Positions 11,548-22,470 are shown, counted from the first letter of the stretch. The stretch: DNA of 64,000 nt from Theocolax elegans (GCA_026168455.1 CM047425.1:39200118-39264117), one strand, 5' to 3'. Notes: generated from the sequence alone by a model not told the origin. Translations and numbers: made by a program.

Positions 11548-13040
11548 TGTGACAAGGCAAGTGTGCCTGTCATGGTGCATAGCGAGCACACACACATTCC
11601 TACCTATCTATTACCCAAATTACCTACCTAAACCGTACAGAAAGAAGCCTAACACCGAGCACACATATCCCTAGCTACCTATATAAAAAGATAACCCCAC
11701 TAAAACCGAAGAAGCTACACCCTGGAGCAGAAGCGGAGCCAGCACACACATGAGTCGAGGAAACCAGTAGCCACCAAGAGGCTACATGCAGGGCGAACAG
11801 CACTCGAAGAGCCTGGAAACATCAGCTGAGTGCGAAGGCAGCATAAGAGCATGGATAGGGCATCAAGGTCCAAAATACCAAGGAGACGGCTGTTGCAGCA
11901 ATGATAACAGCATATCCGTAATAGCCTCAAGCCAAAAGGAGCCATCCAACAGCAACGGACTCGTACAGGGAGATCAACCTGTAAAGCATAACCATGAGTA
12001 TGTTTTTAAGACTAAGGAGCAGGTAGGAGTACACAAGACTGTGTACAGGAGTAGAGGTGTATAGGAGCCAGGGTTAGAGGTTATGTGAGCATAAACATTG
12101 CTCACATATACTAACTAAATAACAAGGCACCTGTCAAGTGACTCCTTACCGTATTATAGCAGCCGCGCCGTAGAACCGAGGAACAGCCTCCGGAGCCGAC
12201 GTCGTGAAGAGACGTCTCAGCAGCCAAGAAGCCACGAAGTAGAGAGAGACGGAGATAGCGACACGTATGTGCACCCACCGAGCAGCTACTACCCGTCAAC
12301 CACGGCAGTAAGGCTCGTCGTCCATCTGGAAATAAAACCACGGATTGATTAGCCGATAATTAATTAGGAACGAGGTTATAATTACCAAATAGCAGCCTCG
12401 CCGTCGCCAGTCGTCGTCGTCGTCGTCGTCTCACTCGAACCGCTTAGCAGAACACTAACAACAACATCAAGCCGCTCTCGCTGTAAGGCCGCGCTCGCAC
12501 TGCGCGGAGACGGTCGCGACGCATGCGCGCGGCGCTCTCGCAGGACGAAGCATATAGAGAGCTCGGAAACACGGCCGTGACGAGACGTATCGAGGAGATT
12601 TTTCGTGAGCCGATCGACCGTTTCCCGTACAATAAGCGAGTCCGAGAGTGTGCACCGGGTGCAATTGAGAGCGAGAAATTATCTGTATAAGGTTGGTGCA
12701 AAGTGCTATCCTTACCCGTGTTCCTCTCCTCGTAAGGTGTGTGTGCCGCACTTCCCCTTTTGCGTATTCGCACACGTGGCCGGCGTCGCCATTTTTGTCG
12801 ATCGAGCGGGTATTCGATCGAGCAGCAGCTATATCGCCGCGCGTGAAATTATACCGATATAATAGTGAGCCCTTCCGCCGTTATACTTAATTAACGTTAA
12901 TAATCAGTAGCCGTTAATGTTTAGCCGCGAGCACGACTGGCAACCGTGTATCTAATTTATATCATAGAATAAATTCTCTGTCATTTTATCCGTGATATTA
13001 ATTTCATCACCCGCACCCTGATCCCCAGTGCGGTGTGACA
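11548..13040 (+). repeat. 5' LTR of the Gypsy element
   Basis: The LTR starts TGTGACAAGGCAAG and ends GTGCGGTGTGACA, directly before the PBS. A TATA-like box lies at 11680-11690 and an AATAAA-type signal near 12966, so the R region would be very long. A (CGT)n run lies at about 12409-12430. Open frames inside the LTR are not conserved in the diverged solo copy and are taken as chance. Confidence 0.93.
11680..11690 (+). promoter_or_regulatory. Probable TATA box in the 5' LTR
   Basis: TATATAAAAAG is a strong TATA match about 130 bp into the LTR. Transcription would start about 30 bp downstream, giving a short U3. The same box is present in the 3' LTR near 20844. Confidence 0.5.
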
Positions 13041-13041
13041 T

Positions 13042-13053
13042 TGGCGCCCAACG
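13042..13053 (+). other. Primer binding site, tRNA-Lys type
   Basis: TGGCGCCCAACG begins one base after the LTR and matches the complement of the 3' end of a tRNA-Lys, as in Osvaldo- and Ulysses-type elements. After 12 bases the match fails. Confidence 0.85.
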
Positions 13054-14226
13054 TTAAATTTTCTTATTGGGATCGAGCGAAATTAAAGTGCATTCGTTTT
13101 TTTTTATATAACGGCTTAACACGGAAGCCAATCTTAGCGAAAATAAAAAGCAGCCATTCTACTAAAATAAATATATAGCGTAGCATACGAGCGTAGCCAT
13201 TTTTGTCCTTGTTAGTGCGCACACACACACGCAAGTCAGGAGCACGGCCATCTTGTAAAATCGACAACGTGTCGAAAAATTAAAGTAAATTCTTTTTCGC
13301 ATTTATTGAGCATTGCATGCAACATATTGCTTGTTTTTTTTTTCTTGTGCTGCTTTTATAATTTTCTGTTCATAATTATTATTTATTAGAATATTAAATA
13401 GTGCGAATATATATATAAATTGCATATACATATAGAAAATATATATATAACGTGTACAAGCGTTCCTTCACACATAGCTATATACATATAAATATGGCCG
13501 CGCATTATTTTTGATTGCCTATGATTTGCATTTATCAAATTTATTGTTGTTTGGGATATAACATTCAATTGCACCTGATATTATAATATTATTATTGCTT
13601 GGTTTATTATATTATTATTGCTTCCTTTGGTTTCGCCACTAACCGTTTTTTGCTCGCCTTTAGCCAAACTAATAAATTAATAAAATTTATTTGCGCATTC
13701 TTATCAATAGCTAATTGCTTCTCACACATTAAATTGAGTTTTTTTTGCATTTAGACCAGCACATTACCAATAAATTTTGCATTATTAAAAGCATTTATTA
13801 ACATATAATTTTTTTTTTCTCCTTTAATCTCTCCCCGCACATTAAAGTGTACATAGCCTAATATCAACTAGCCTTATTATTATTTTGTTTTGTACATTTA
13901 TTAAGAGCCTACTCAAACAATAATTTTTAATTGTTTAATTAATTATTTCCTGCAAAGTGCTTATATTTTTTTTTGGTTTCAAATTGCTGTGAATATTTTT
14001 TTTTCTCCCTCTCCCCTCTTTTGCAAGTTTACCTTTAAAACGCAGCTTGGAATTTATTTAATTAAATTAAATTTTTTGTGTGCATATTATATAGTTGATA
14101 CTGATTGTTTTGAGTAGTACTTAGTAAAAATAATTTTTTTTCTCCCCTTTTACGTGAGTATCGAGCTAAGCAACTTAAGTAAGAGCTATTACTTTGAAGC
14201 AAAACATTATTATTGAGCCCATCAAA
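13054..14226 (+). other. Long AT-rich 5' leader of the Gypsy element
   Basis: About 1.17 kb between PBS and gag with no conserved frame. It is strongly AT-rich, with repeated TTTTTTTCTCC..CTC pyrimidine runs at about 13810, 13997 and 14137. These could serve packaging or translation, but nothing shows this directly. Confidence 0.5.
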
Positions 14227-16746
14227 ATGTCCATAAATTATAGATTAGGTAGCAAATTAAATTCCCTAAGTGCAGCTCAAGGCGCACCAATAATTAGGCG
14301 ATGCGTAAATAATTTACCTGATGGAAGAGTAGTCTTCTACGCAGGTACAGCATTTTTAAATTTGGATAGCAGCATTGCGATCATTCGTGACAGAGTAGCC
14401 CGCTACGAAATTAGGCGTAATTTTGGAAACTCTGCAGCCGAATGGGACCCTCAATCAGATCAAATGTGGTTTGATGAAGAAGCTGAGATAGACTTAGCAC
14501 AAGCAGAAGCCCAGCAGTTATTAGAAATAAATCCCGACGATTTGTCCCTATCACTCACACAATCAGAAGCCACTAATTTATTTCCCCAATCCTCACAAGC
14601 TATTTCCCAAAACTCGCAACGAAGCCAACAAACACGCAGACAGTTGATATTCGGAGAACTGGAAACGGGACAAAGTCATGGCCCATATCAAGATCCGATT
14701 TCAATGGAAGAAATAACGCAACAAGAGCAACAATCAGCAACGCGAAATGAAGTACACCGAAGTAGCAGCCCAAATTTAAATAAAGCAGACAATCAACAGC
14801 GAAATAATCTACATGCAAGTAACCAAGAAGAGCCAAGGAGACAAACAGCCAGCAACCCACAAGCCCAATCAACAGCCTATAGACTCACACTGACGCCAGT
14901 GCCAACGACGAGTCCAAATTTAATCGATGCTCCAAACGAAGAAATTTTTTGTACATTACCCGATGTAACCACAGCGCAACTTGCAGTTAATTCGACCTCG
15001 CATTATAGCATACAGACAATAGCACCTACACGGCCAAATAACCCATACCTAATGAGCAATCCGTTTACACACTATACCGCACCCACCACAACATACACCA
15101 GTAGCTCCCTAATTAATTCCCAACCCCGTCAATCCCACTGCATCCAGCAATCAGCCTTCCGTCCCATCGCCACAGCACCCACCACAAGCCAACCACCAGC
15201 AACGCAGCAAAGATATCTAAAATCACCGAGCCAGATCGACCCAAGACCAAGAGAGTTTAACAAAAATCTACCAAGCGTCCATTGGGAAGACGAACACCCA
15301 TATCATAATCAGCAGCGAAATCGAGAGGCCTACAATATTCCACGAGCACAGCCAGCAAATAATGAAACGTATGAAATTCCGTATTCTCCCATTTCCCAAG
15401 CAAATCCAAGAACAAACCCAAACCTTATTCTACACCAACCCCAGCAGCGATATTATAATAGCCAGCAGCAATACGAGTACCAGCAGCAGCCAGACCTTAA
15501 CGCCTTACCCACCCTTAACAGCACAAATAGACTGCAAGCGACAAGATTGGACGATGCCACATTCATCAGAGAAAAGAGAATGGTGGAAATTTTTAACAGA
15601 TGGCATATATCATTTAAGGGCAACAGGAAGAACGATCCGGAAACGTTCTTACAAAATTTAAAAGAATGCAAAGACTCACACGGCTTCTCGGCAGAAGAAA
15701 TAATGCTTTCCTTGCCAGCAGTATTAGATGAGGATTCATACGACTGGTTCAAGAGAGATAAATGTAATTGGAGAACGTTTAGCGATTTCGTTGAAGCTTT
15801 CAAACTTCAATACGGAGTAGAAGATGCACAAATAAGCTTACGTAGAACTGCAGACTTAAGAACTCAAGGAGCTAACGAAGATATAGCCACATTCTTGCAA
15901 AAATTGAGAGGAATGTTTGATCATTTTAAGCCACCAATTTCATTGCAAGAACAACTTGATCAAGCATACAGAAACCTGCACCCAAGTTATAGAACGAGAA
16001 TAGAAAGGCATCACTTCAACGACTTCACTGAGTTGCAAAGATTAGGTAAGAAAGAGGAATCCAGACGCTATCTGAATGAAGCATATAGCCCACCTCCACC
16101 AATCACAATTTCAGGACTACAAAGATTTGCTTATGTAGATCCCACGCAGCCTAAGTCGCGCAAAGTAGCAGCAGTAGCAAATGAGCCAAAACCCAAAGGT
16201 CCGGAAGCTTTACAAAACCCTGAGCCAGCAACTCCAGCATCAAATTTTAATTCACCCAAACAAACTCAGCAGCCATTCCCAAAGCGAAACAACCCAAAAG
16301 CGAATAACAATCAGCAAAAACAGTATGTCGATGCAGTGAAGAATGAAAATGCTAATCAGCAACGAGCACAAGCACAACAAAATTATAATTCTAATACAAG
16401 CAACTGGCAAAAGCAAAGACAATACCAGCAAAATCCCAGCAGCCAATACCAACAAGATCCAAGCAGCCAATATCACCAAAACCCCAGCAGCCAAAACCAG
16501 CAGCGAAACAATCAAAATCAGCAAGCAAGTAGCCAATATAAATACTCGAACTCGAAAGCGCCTATTATCTTCAATCATCCGCGCAAACAGAACGAGCCAT
16601 GCTACAGTTGCAATAAAGTGGGCCATTGGGCAGCAGAATGTCCGAATCAACGCTGTCGAGGTTGCGGTACACCCGGCGTTTACGTTAGAAATTGCCAGAG
16701 ATGCAACTCAAATCAGGCAGCGGGAAACTTCAATCAGAGGAGATAA
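14227..16746 (+). CDS. gag: Gypsy Gag polyprotein
   Basis: I take the ATG at 14227 (MSINYRLGSK..) as the start; the open frame runs 33 bases further upstream without an ATG. The product is 839 residues and would form the cytoplasmic particle that packages element RNA. Residues about 90-440 are Gln/Asn/Ser/Pro-rich and low in complexity. A retrotransposon Gag capsid region spans about 450-610 (IFNRWHISFKGNRK.., DYDWF-like, FLQKLRGMFDHF). A second Gln/Asn-rich stretch with NPSSQYQQ-type repeats follows. The nucleocapsid has one perfect CCHC knuckle, CYSCNKVGHWAAEC, at about residue 792, and a second with Val in place of His (CRGCGTPGVYVRNC). The stop at 16744-16746 overlaps pol in the -1 frame. 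The long prion-like tracts are unusual for Gag. Confidence 0.93.
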   Translation: MSINYRLGSKLNSLSAAQGAPIIRRCVNNLPDGRVVFYAGTAFLNLDSSIAIIRDRVARYEIRRNFGNSAAEWDPQSDQMWFDEEAEIDLAQAEAQQLLEINPDDLSLSLTQSEATNLFPQSSQAISQNSQRSQQTRRQLIFGELETGQSHGPYQDPISMEEITQQEQQSATRNEVHRSSSPNLNKADNQQRNNLHASNQEEPRRQTASNPQAQSTAYRLTLTPVPTTSPNLIDAPNEEIFCTLPDVTTAQLAVNSTSHYSIQTIAPTRPNNPYLMSNPFTHYTAPTTTYTSSSLINSQPRQSHCIQQSAFRPIATAPTTSQPPATQQRYLKSPSQIDPRPREFNKNLPSVHWEDEHPYHNQQRNREAYNIPRAQPANNETYEIPYSPISQANPRTNPNLILHQPQQRYYNSQQQYEYQQQPDLNALPTLNSTNRLQATRLDDATFIREKRMVEIFNRWHISFKGNRKNDPETFLQNLKECKDSHGFSAEEIMLSLPAVLDEDSYDWFKRDKCNWRTFSDFVEAFKLQYGVEDAQISLRRTADLRTQGANEDIATFLQKLRGMFDHFKPPISLQEQLDQAYRNLHPSYRTRIERHHFNDFTELQRLGKKEESRRYLNEAYSPPPPITISGLQRFAYVDPTQPKSRKVAAVANEPKPKGPEALQNPEPATPASNFNSPKQTQQPFPKRNNPKANNNQQKQYVDAVKNENANQQRAQAQQNYNSNTSNWQKQRQYQQNPSSQYQQDPSSQYHQNPSSQNQQRNNQNQQASSQYKYSNSKAPIIFNHPRKQNEPCYSCNKVGHWAAECPNQRCRGCGTPGVYVRNCQRCNSNQAAGNFNQRR

Positions 16747-19700
16747 AGACCCGTATTTCCTCAACCCAGCTTCCCAAAGGGTCGGAGCCATCCCAAGTAG
16801 CAAGTAATCAATCGCTTATTCAACATATTCCCAATATTGACCCCAGGCATTATTTTAATCTAGAAATAAATGGCCATAAAATAATTGCACTCTTAGACGA
16901 TGGAGCAACAAAATCTTTTCTAGGAGGCAATATAGGAGCGCTAGTGCAACACAAATTAAAAGCATCGCAATGCCCTGCAGTTAAGGTAGCAGACGGCACA
17001 GTTATTCCTGTCCAGGGCACAGTTAACATCACAATTAAAATTGATGGAGACGAAATAGTTATGCCATTTGAAGTCGCAGACGGATTACACTACGACTGTA
17101 TACTTGGAATCGATTTCAAACGCAAAATTAATATGAGCATCAACTATGAAGATGACACCTGGTGGACGAATAAAGGCGTAATACACAAATTTTACCCCGA
17201 AGGCAACGATCCCAGTTGTATTCCAGCAGTAGCAAGTATTGGAGGATTAAAGCGAGCCAACCAGGAGCAAATAGATAGAATGTACCGACTATTAGATGAA
17301 TTAATTCCCCGAACACCCCAAACCCTAGGAGTAACTAATTTAACGAGCCTTAAGCTAGATGTGCAAGGAGCAGAGCCAATAAGACAGCCACGCCGCAAAT
17401 ATTCACCAAAAATGCTCCAAGCAGGCTATGAAGAGATAGATCGGATGTTAAGAGAAGACATAATAGAGCCTTCGCAAAGCCCATGGTGCAGCTATCCGGT
17501 AATCGTACCAAAAGCAAATGGCAAATATCGCTTTTGTATTGATTACAGGTTAGTAAATGAAGTAACAAAGAAAATAGCCTATCCAATGCGCAACATGGAT
17601 GATATTCTGGACCAATTGCGAGAAAGCAGATTTATCAGTAAGCTAGATCTATCACAAGCCTACCACCAAGTTCCACTAGCCCCAGAAAGCCGCGAAATCA
17701 CAGCATTTGCACTCCCAGGGAAAGGACTTTTCCAATTTAAAAGAGTACCATACGGTCTAACGAACGCACCTGCTATGTTCCAGCAATTAATGGACAAATT
17801 AATTAAACCGGAATGGGAACCACATGTGTTTGCCTATCTAGATGATATTATCATCACAACAAAAACATTTGAGGAACACATGAAATGGCTCAGAATAGTC
17901 CTAGTAGCCCTAAAGAAAGCCAATCTGCAATTAAATCGAGAAAAATCAGAATTTTGTTGTCCAGAAGTCACTTATCTTGGATATAAGATAAACGAATTAG
18001 GTTTGCAAACTAACCAAGATAAAATTAAGCCAATCTTAGAGTATCCAGCACCGAAGAATTTGAAACAACTAAGACGTTTCAACGGCTTAGTGGGATGGTA
18101 CTCTAGATTTATTAAAGATTTAGCCAAGTATAGAACGCCATTAAGTTATCTAAGCAAGAAAGGTGTCAGATGGCAATGGCATCAAGAGCAACAAGATGCA
18201 TTTGAAAAAATCAAATTAGCCCTAACAGAAGCCCCAGTTTTAGCCCGCCCCGATTTTTCTATTCCCTTTACCCTTCAAACGGACGCAAGCGATTACGCAA
18301 TAGCAGGCGTATTAACGCAGGAGATCAACGGCGAAGAACATCCTATTTATTATGTGAGCAGGACTTTAAGCAAAGCAGAGCGCAATTATACGGTCACAGA
18401 GAAAGAATGCTTAGCAGTTCTCTGGTCCGTAGAAAGGCTGAAAGGATACCTGCTAGGTGAAAAGTTTACGGTAATCACGGACCATCACAGCCTCCTGTGG
18501 TTAAACCGACTTAAAGATCCAGCTGGTAGGTTAGCCCGTTGGAATACGATCTTGCAAAATTACAACATTAAATTTGTACATCGCAAAGGAGCAATGCATA
18601 ATGTCCCAGACGCCTTATCAAGAGCCTTTGAAGAAGCAGAAGCCATAGCAGCAGCATTTACGTTAAATACCAATAACCCATGGTATCAAGAGAAAATGCG
18701 AGCCGTTGCAAAATTTCCCAATAAATACCCTGACCTCAGAATTTCCAATAACGTGCTATATGCCCACCGTCCTAATCCCCTTGTAGACCCCTTCATACCT
18801 GACCTAGACGCATGGAAATTAATATTGGCTGAAAGTGATCGCGAAAAAGCCCTATATGAAGCCCATTATACACCTCAGGCAGGTCACTTAGGTATCGACA
18901 AGACCTACGCAAAACTAGCTACGCATTATTATTGGCCAGGCATGTATTACGATACGTGCAATTATGTAAAAGCATGCCAAGAATGCCAAGCGCACAAAAG
19001 CAGCCAACAAGCCCCACCAGGTCTAATGGAAGGACGCAACATAAGCCAACCATGGACAGTGGTAGCAGCAGACATTATGGGACCAAAGCCGCCAACGAAG
19101 CAAGGATTTAGATACATAATCGTGTTTGAAGACCTATTCACCCGCTATATAGAAATGAAACCTCTACGACGAGCTGATGCAAAAAGTGTCCTACAAGCCT
19201 TCGACGAACTCATTATTAATAGATGGGGTTGTCCAAAATATCTCGTAACAGATAATGGGACAGAATTTGCCAATAAATTGGTTACCGAGCGACTAACGCA
19301 ATACGGAATAGTGCAAACAACCATTCCGCCATATTTTGCACAAGCAAATCCCGTAGAGCGAGTTAACAGGAACATAAAGCCGATGATAAACAGTTATCTA
19401 GCAGACGATCACCGAGACTGGGATAGATATCTCGGAGAATTTAATTTCGCGCTAAATACAGTTGTGCACTCGTCAACGAAATATAGCCCAGCATTCCTCA
19501 ACTTAGGCAGAAATCCCACCCCAGTAGCTCTCCTACGAAAACATATAGAATTTCCAAAGCAAATACCAACCCCAGATACCGATCAATGGGTAGAACGTCT
19601 ACATAAACTCCCCAAAATATATGACTTAGTAAAAAGGCATATTGATTTAGCAACAGCCAGACAAGCCAAGTACTATAACAAAGGTAGACGCGATATACAA

Positions 19701-20087
19701 TATCAGTTAGGAGACCTAGTCAGGTACCGAAATCGCATCTTATCATCAGCAGATAACTTCATAGCAGCCAAACAAGCCCCCAAATTTATAGGCCCCGCAA
19801 AAATTATTCAAGTATTCTCACCCACAGTTTATTTAATAGAAGATGTACAAACGAAACGCCAAACTAAAGTGCACATAACAGACTTGAAACGCCACATTGC
19901 ACCGCGAAATATCCCAAACCTCACCCCAAATATTCCCGTCCCACAACCAGGAAGAGCCCAAACCACCCAAGCCAATCCAAATAATGATGCCCCCCCAACG
20001 AAAAGAGGTCGCCCCCGAAAGCAGCAAGCCATTACACCCACTTTAGGGAATAGTCCGCAAAGAATGCAGCTTAGACCGCGCAAATAA
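16692..20087 (+). CDS. pol: Gypsy Pol polyprotein (PR-RT-RH-IN)
   Basis: Open for 1,131 codons in the -1 frame relative to gag; translation would enter at 16722-16728, so the first ten or so codons are not used. Residues are numbered from 16692. Protease: LLDDGAT at 67-73, with Asp where Ser/Thr is usual after the catalytic Asp. Reverse transcriptase: about 225-410, with YLDD at 382-385. RNase H: TDAS with catalytic Asp531, then TEKECLA and ITDHHSL. Integrase: HHCC zinc domain about 725-770 (HYTPQAGH..CQEC), catalytic Asp794, Asp854 and Glu889, then a GPY/F-like module (FIGPAKIIQVF). The second Asp to Glu gap is one residue shorter than the canonical 35. The C-terminus is basic and Pro-rich (KRGRPRK), a possible nuclear signal. 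All catalytic residues are present, and no env follows. Confidence 0.95.
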   Translation: MPEMQLKSGSGKLQSEEIKTRISSTQLPKGSEPSQVASNQSLIQHIPNIDPRHYFNLEINGHKIIALLDDGATKSFLGGNIGALVQHKLKASQCPAVKVADGTVIPVQGTVNITIKIDGDEIVMPFEVADGLHYDCILGIDFKRKINMSINYEDDTWWTNKGVIHKFYPEGNDPSCIPAVASIGGLKRANQEQIDRMYRLLDELIPRTPQTLGVTNLTSLKLDVQGAEPIRQPRRKYSPKMLQAGYEEIDRMLREDIIEPSQSPWCSYPVIVPKANGKYRFCIDYRLVNEVTKKIAYPMRNMDDILDQLRESRFISKLDLSQAYHQVPLAPESREITAFALPGKGLFQFKRVPYGLTNAPAMFQQLMDKLIKPEWEPHVFAYLDDIIITTKTFEEHMKWLRIVLVALKKANLQLNREKSEFCCPEVTYLGYKINELGLQTNQDKIKPILEYPAPKNLKQLRRFNGLVGWYSRFIKDLAKYRTPLSYLSKKGVRWQWHQEQQDAFEKIKLALTEAPVLARPDFSIPFTLQTDASDYAIAGVLTQEINGEEHPIYYVSRTLSKAERNYTVTEKECLAVLWSVERLKGYLLGEKFTVITDHHSLLWLNRLKDPAGRLARWNTILQNYNIKFVHRKGAMHNVPDALSRAFEEAEAIAAAFTLNTNNPWYQEKMRAVAKFPNKYPDLRISNNVLYAHRPNPLVDPFIPDLDAWKLILAESDREKALYEAHYTPQAGHLGIDKTYAKLATHYYWPGMYYDTCNYVKACQECQAHKSSQQAPPGLMEGRNISQPWTVVAADIMGPKPPTKQGFRYIIVFEDLFTRYIEMKPLRRADAKSVLQAFDELIINRWGCPKYLVTDNGTEFANKLVTERLTQYGIVQTTIPPYFAQANPVERVNRNIKPMINSYLADDHRDWDRYLGEFNFALNTVVHSSTKYSPAFLNLGRNPTPVALLRKHIEFPKQIPTPDTDQWVERLHKLPKIYDLVKRHIDLATARQAKYYNKGRRDIQYQLGDLVRYRNRILSSADNFIAAKQAPKFIGPAKIIQVFSPTVYLIEDVQTKRQTKVHITDLKRHIAPRNIPNLTPNIPVPQPGRAQTTQANPNNDAPPTKRGRPRKQQAITPTLGNSPQRMQLRPRK
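16722..16728 (+). promoter_or_regulatory. -1 ribosomal frameshift heptamer GGGAAAC
   Basis: GGGAAAC is phased exactly as G GGA AAC in the gag frame. Slipping back one base enters the pol frame, reading GKLQSEEIK. It lies inside the gag-pol overlap, five sense codons before the gag stop. It fits the X XXY YYZ rule for -1 frameshifting. I did not establish a downstream stem or pseudoknot. Confidence 0.75.
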
Positions 20088-20711
20088 TAGATTCTCGCGA
20101 ATAGTTTAAAATCATAAGTTTTTTTCTTTTACCTATGAATGCAAATTATGTAGCAAATAGTTGTTCAGTTTTTTATTTTTTTATTTAAATTACACTAGCC
20201 AAATATCAAGCAGCAGGAGGAAACGCACAAGCAAAAATTGCATTTAATTCATAGCACAGGTTTGCACTTATCTTACTAATATTATTATTTTTTTTTATAT
20301 ATTTAAATATATTGTGTACATAAAGGTATGAGTATGGATGCAACATGTAAGTAAGCAAGAGTGAGAGATTCGCGACCGCGAAAAATAGCTCTCAAAGCGC
20401 ATTATATATTATAAAGGGTATGCCAGTCGTTGTTCAAATATCTAGTATAATTAGTAAATTAGCAATTTATTTATCACACAATCAGCGCGCACTTTACACA
20501 GTATGTCCAGCCAAGCAGCAGTCAATCAAGACTGAACACAAATACACCGCTATAATAGCACGAGCTATTTAAGACCTAGTTTTAAGTTCCAATTCTAAGA
20601 TTGCGTACTCACCCCACCAGTAGGCTAAAGCGTGCAATATTCTATTATATTATTAAGTTTTTGTATTAATTCAGTTACGACTCCGCGTAACTTCAGTTTG
20701 GTGGGGGGGAG
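20088..20711 (+). other. 3' untranslated region and polypurine tract
   Basis: No ORF with transmembrane or envelope features lies here, so the element has no env. The tract GTGGGGGGGAG (20701-20711) sits directly before the 3' LTR and is the plus-strand primer site. Confidence 0.8.
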
Positions 20712-22210
20712 TGTGACAAGGCAAGTGTGCCTGTCATGGTGCATAGCGAGCACACACACATTCCTACCTATCTATTACCCAAATTACCTACCTAAACCGT
20801 ACAGAAAGAAGCCTAACACCGAGCACACATATCCCTAGCTACCTATATAAAAAGATAACCCCACTAAAACCGAAGAAGCTACACCCTGGAGCAGAAGCGG
20901 AGCCAGCACACACATGAGTCGAGGAAACCAGTAGCCACCAAGAGGCTACATGCAGGGCGAACAGCACTCGAAGAGCCTGGAAACATCAGCTGAGTGCGAA
21001 GGCAGCATAAGAGCATGGATAGGGCATCAAGGTCCAAAATACCAAGGAGACGGCTGTTGCAGCAATGATAACAGCATATCCGTAATAGCCTCAAGCCAAA
21101 AGGAGCCATCCAACAGCAACGGACTCGTACAGGGAGATCAACCTGTAAAGCATAACCATGAGTATGTTTTTAAGACTAAGGAGCAGGTAGGAGTACACAA
21201 GACTGTGTACAGGAGTAGAGGTGTATAGGAGCCAGGGTTAGAGGTTATGTGAGCATAAACATTGCTCACATATACTAACTAAATAACAAGGCACCTGTCA
21301 AGTGACTCCTTACCGTATTATAGCAGCCGCGCCGTAGAACCGAGGAACAGCCTCCGGAGCCGACGTCGTGAAGAGACGTCTCAGCAGCCAAGAAGCCACG
21401 AAGTAGAGAGAGACGGAGATAGCGACACGTATGTGCACCCACCGAGCAGCTACTACCCGTCAACCACGGCAGTAAGGCTCGTCGTCCATCTGGAAATAAA
21501 ACCACGGATTGATTAGCCGATAATTAATTAGGAACGAGGTTATAATTACCAAATAGCAGCCTCGCCGTCGCCAGTCGTCGTCGTCGTCGTCGTCTCACTC
21601 GAACCGCTTAGCAGAACACTAACAACAACATCAAGCCGCTCTCGCTGTAAGGCCGCGCTCGCACTGCGCGGAGACGGTCGCGACGCATGCGCGCGGCGCT
21701 CTCGCAGGACGAAGCATATAGAGAGCTCGGAAACACGGCCGTGACGAGACGTATCGAGGAGATTTTTCGTGAGCCGATCGACCGTTTCCCGTACAATAAG
21801 CGAGTCCGAGAGTGTGCACCGGGTGCAATTGAGAGCGAGAAATTATCTGTATAAGGTTGGTGCAAAGTGCTATCCTTACCCGTGTTCCTCTCCTCGTAAG
21901 GTGTGTGTGCCGCACTTCCCCTTTTGCGTATTCGCACACGTGGCCGGCGTCGCCATTTTTGTCGATCGAGCGGGTATTCGATCGAGCAGCAGCTATATCG
22001 CCGCGCGTGAAATTATACCGATATAATAGTGAGCCCTTCCGCCGTTATACTTAATTAACGTTATTATTAATAATCAGTAGCCGTTAATGTTTAGCCGCGA
22101 GCACGACTGGCAACCGTGTATCTAATTTATATCATAGAATAAACTCTCTGTCATTTTATCCGTGATATTAATTTCATCACCCGCACCCTGATCCCCAGTG
22201 CGGTGTGACA
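20712..22210 (+). repeat. 3' LTR of the Gypsy element
   Basis: Nearly identical to the 5' LTR. The differences I see are a 6-bp TTATTA insertion near 22062 and one T-to-C change near 22144. This low divergence marks a recent insertion. Confidence 0.93.
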
Positions 22211-22336
22211 ATACATAAAAGTCTTTTTTTTCTGCAAGTCACCTGAAGTTTAAAAAAATGACTAAGATCATTGTACCACAAATATGCAACATTATAAAGA
22301 AATATTTAAAATTGTAAATAAGTGGTTTTGCTCCGA
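22211..22336 (+). repeat. Right half of the repeat split by Gypsy
   Basis: AAAAGTCTTTTTTTTCTG..., then AAGATCATTG.., CATTATAAAGAAAT and AGTGGTTTTGCTCC follow the same order as 54455-54590. The 54-kb copy is uninterrupted. Confidence 0.75.
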
Positions 22337-22470
22337 GCTTGTTAGACACTAACATGACGGTTCTCTCTAGAAGATGCGTGCACAGCTCGACTCGACGAAC
22401 ACACACACTTCCTACACTCGTTAAACAAACAACAACGACCTACAGCTATTTATCTGGGTATACAAAATTA
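22337..22470 (+). repeat. Dispersed repeat, left copy (GAGCTTGTTAG..)
   Basis: Contains GAGCTTGTTAG, GACGGTTC.CTCTAGAAG and GCGTGCACAG.TCGACTCGACG. A second copy in the same orientation is at 23968-24100. The two bracket the diverged LTR at 22563-23950. The GTGCA..CACCTCCTAC end resembles the 3.1-3.7-kb repeats. Confidence 0.75.

Larger units (their letters stand above)
11544..22214 (+). mobile_element. Complete Gypsy LTR retrotransposon, 10,663 bp
   Basis: Order of parts: LTR 11548-13040, PBS 13042-13053, leader, gag 14227-16746, pol 16692-20087, purine tract 20701-20711, LTR 20712-22210. ATAC flanks both sides (11544-11547 and 22211-22214). Domain order in pol is protease, RT, RNase H, integrase, which defines Gypsy/Metaviridae. 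LTRs of about 1.5 kb, a tRNA-Lys PBS, a 4-bp duplication and no env point to the Osvaldo/Ulysses lineage; that placement is inference. The LTRs differ by a 6-bp insertion (about 22062) and a substitution (about 22144), and both ORFs are open, so the insertion is young and may still be competent. Confidence 0.95.

Noticed and set aside
11715..12890. Open frames on both strands inside the 5' LTR (and again at 20879-22054)
   Set aside because: Duplicated only because LTRs are identical; not preserved in the diverged solo LTR and no motifs.
20088..20711. Envelope gene of an errantivirus
   Set aside because: No ORF of useful length and no signal or membrane segment between pol and the 3' LTR.
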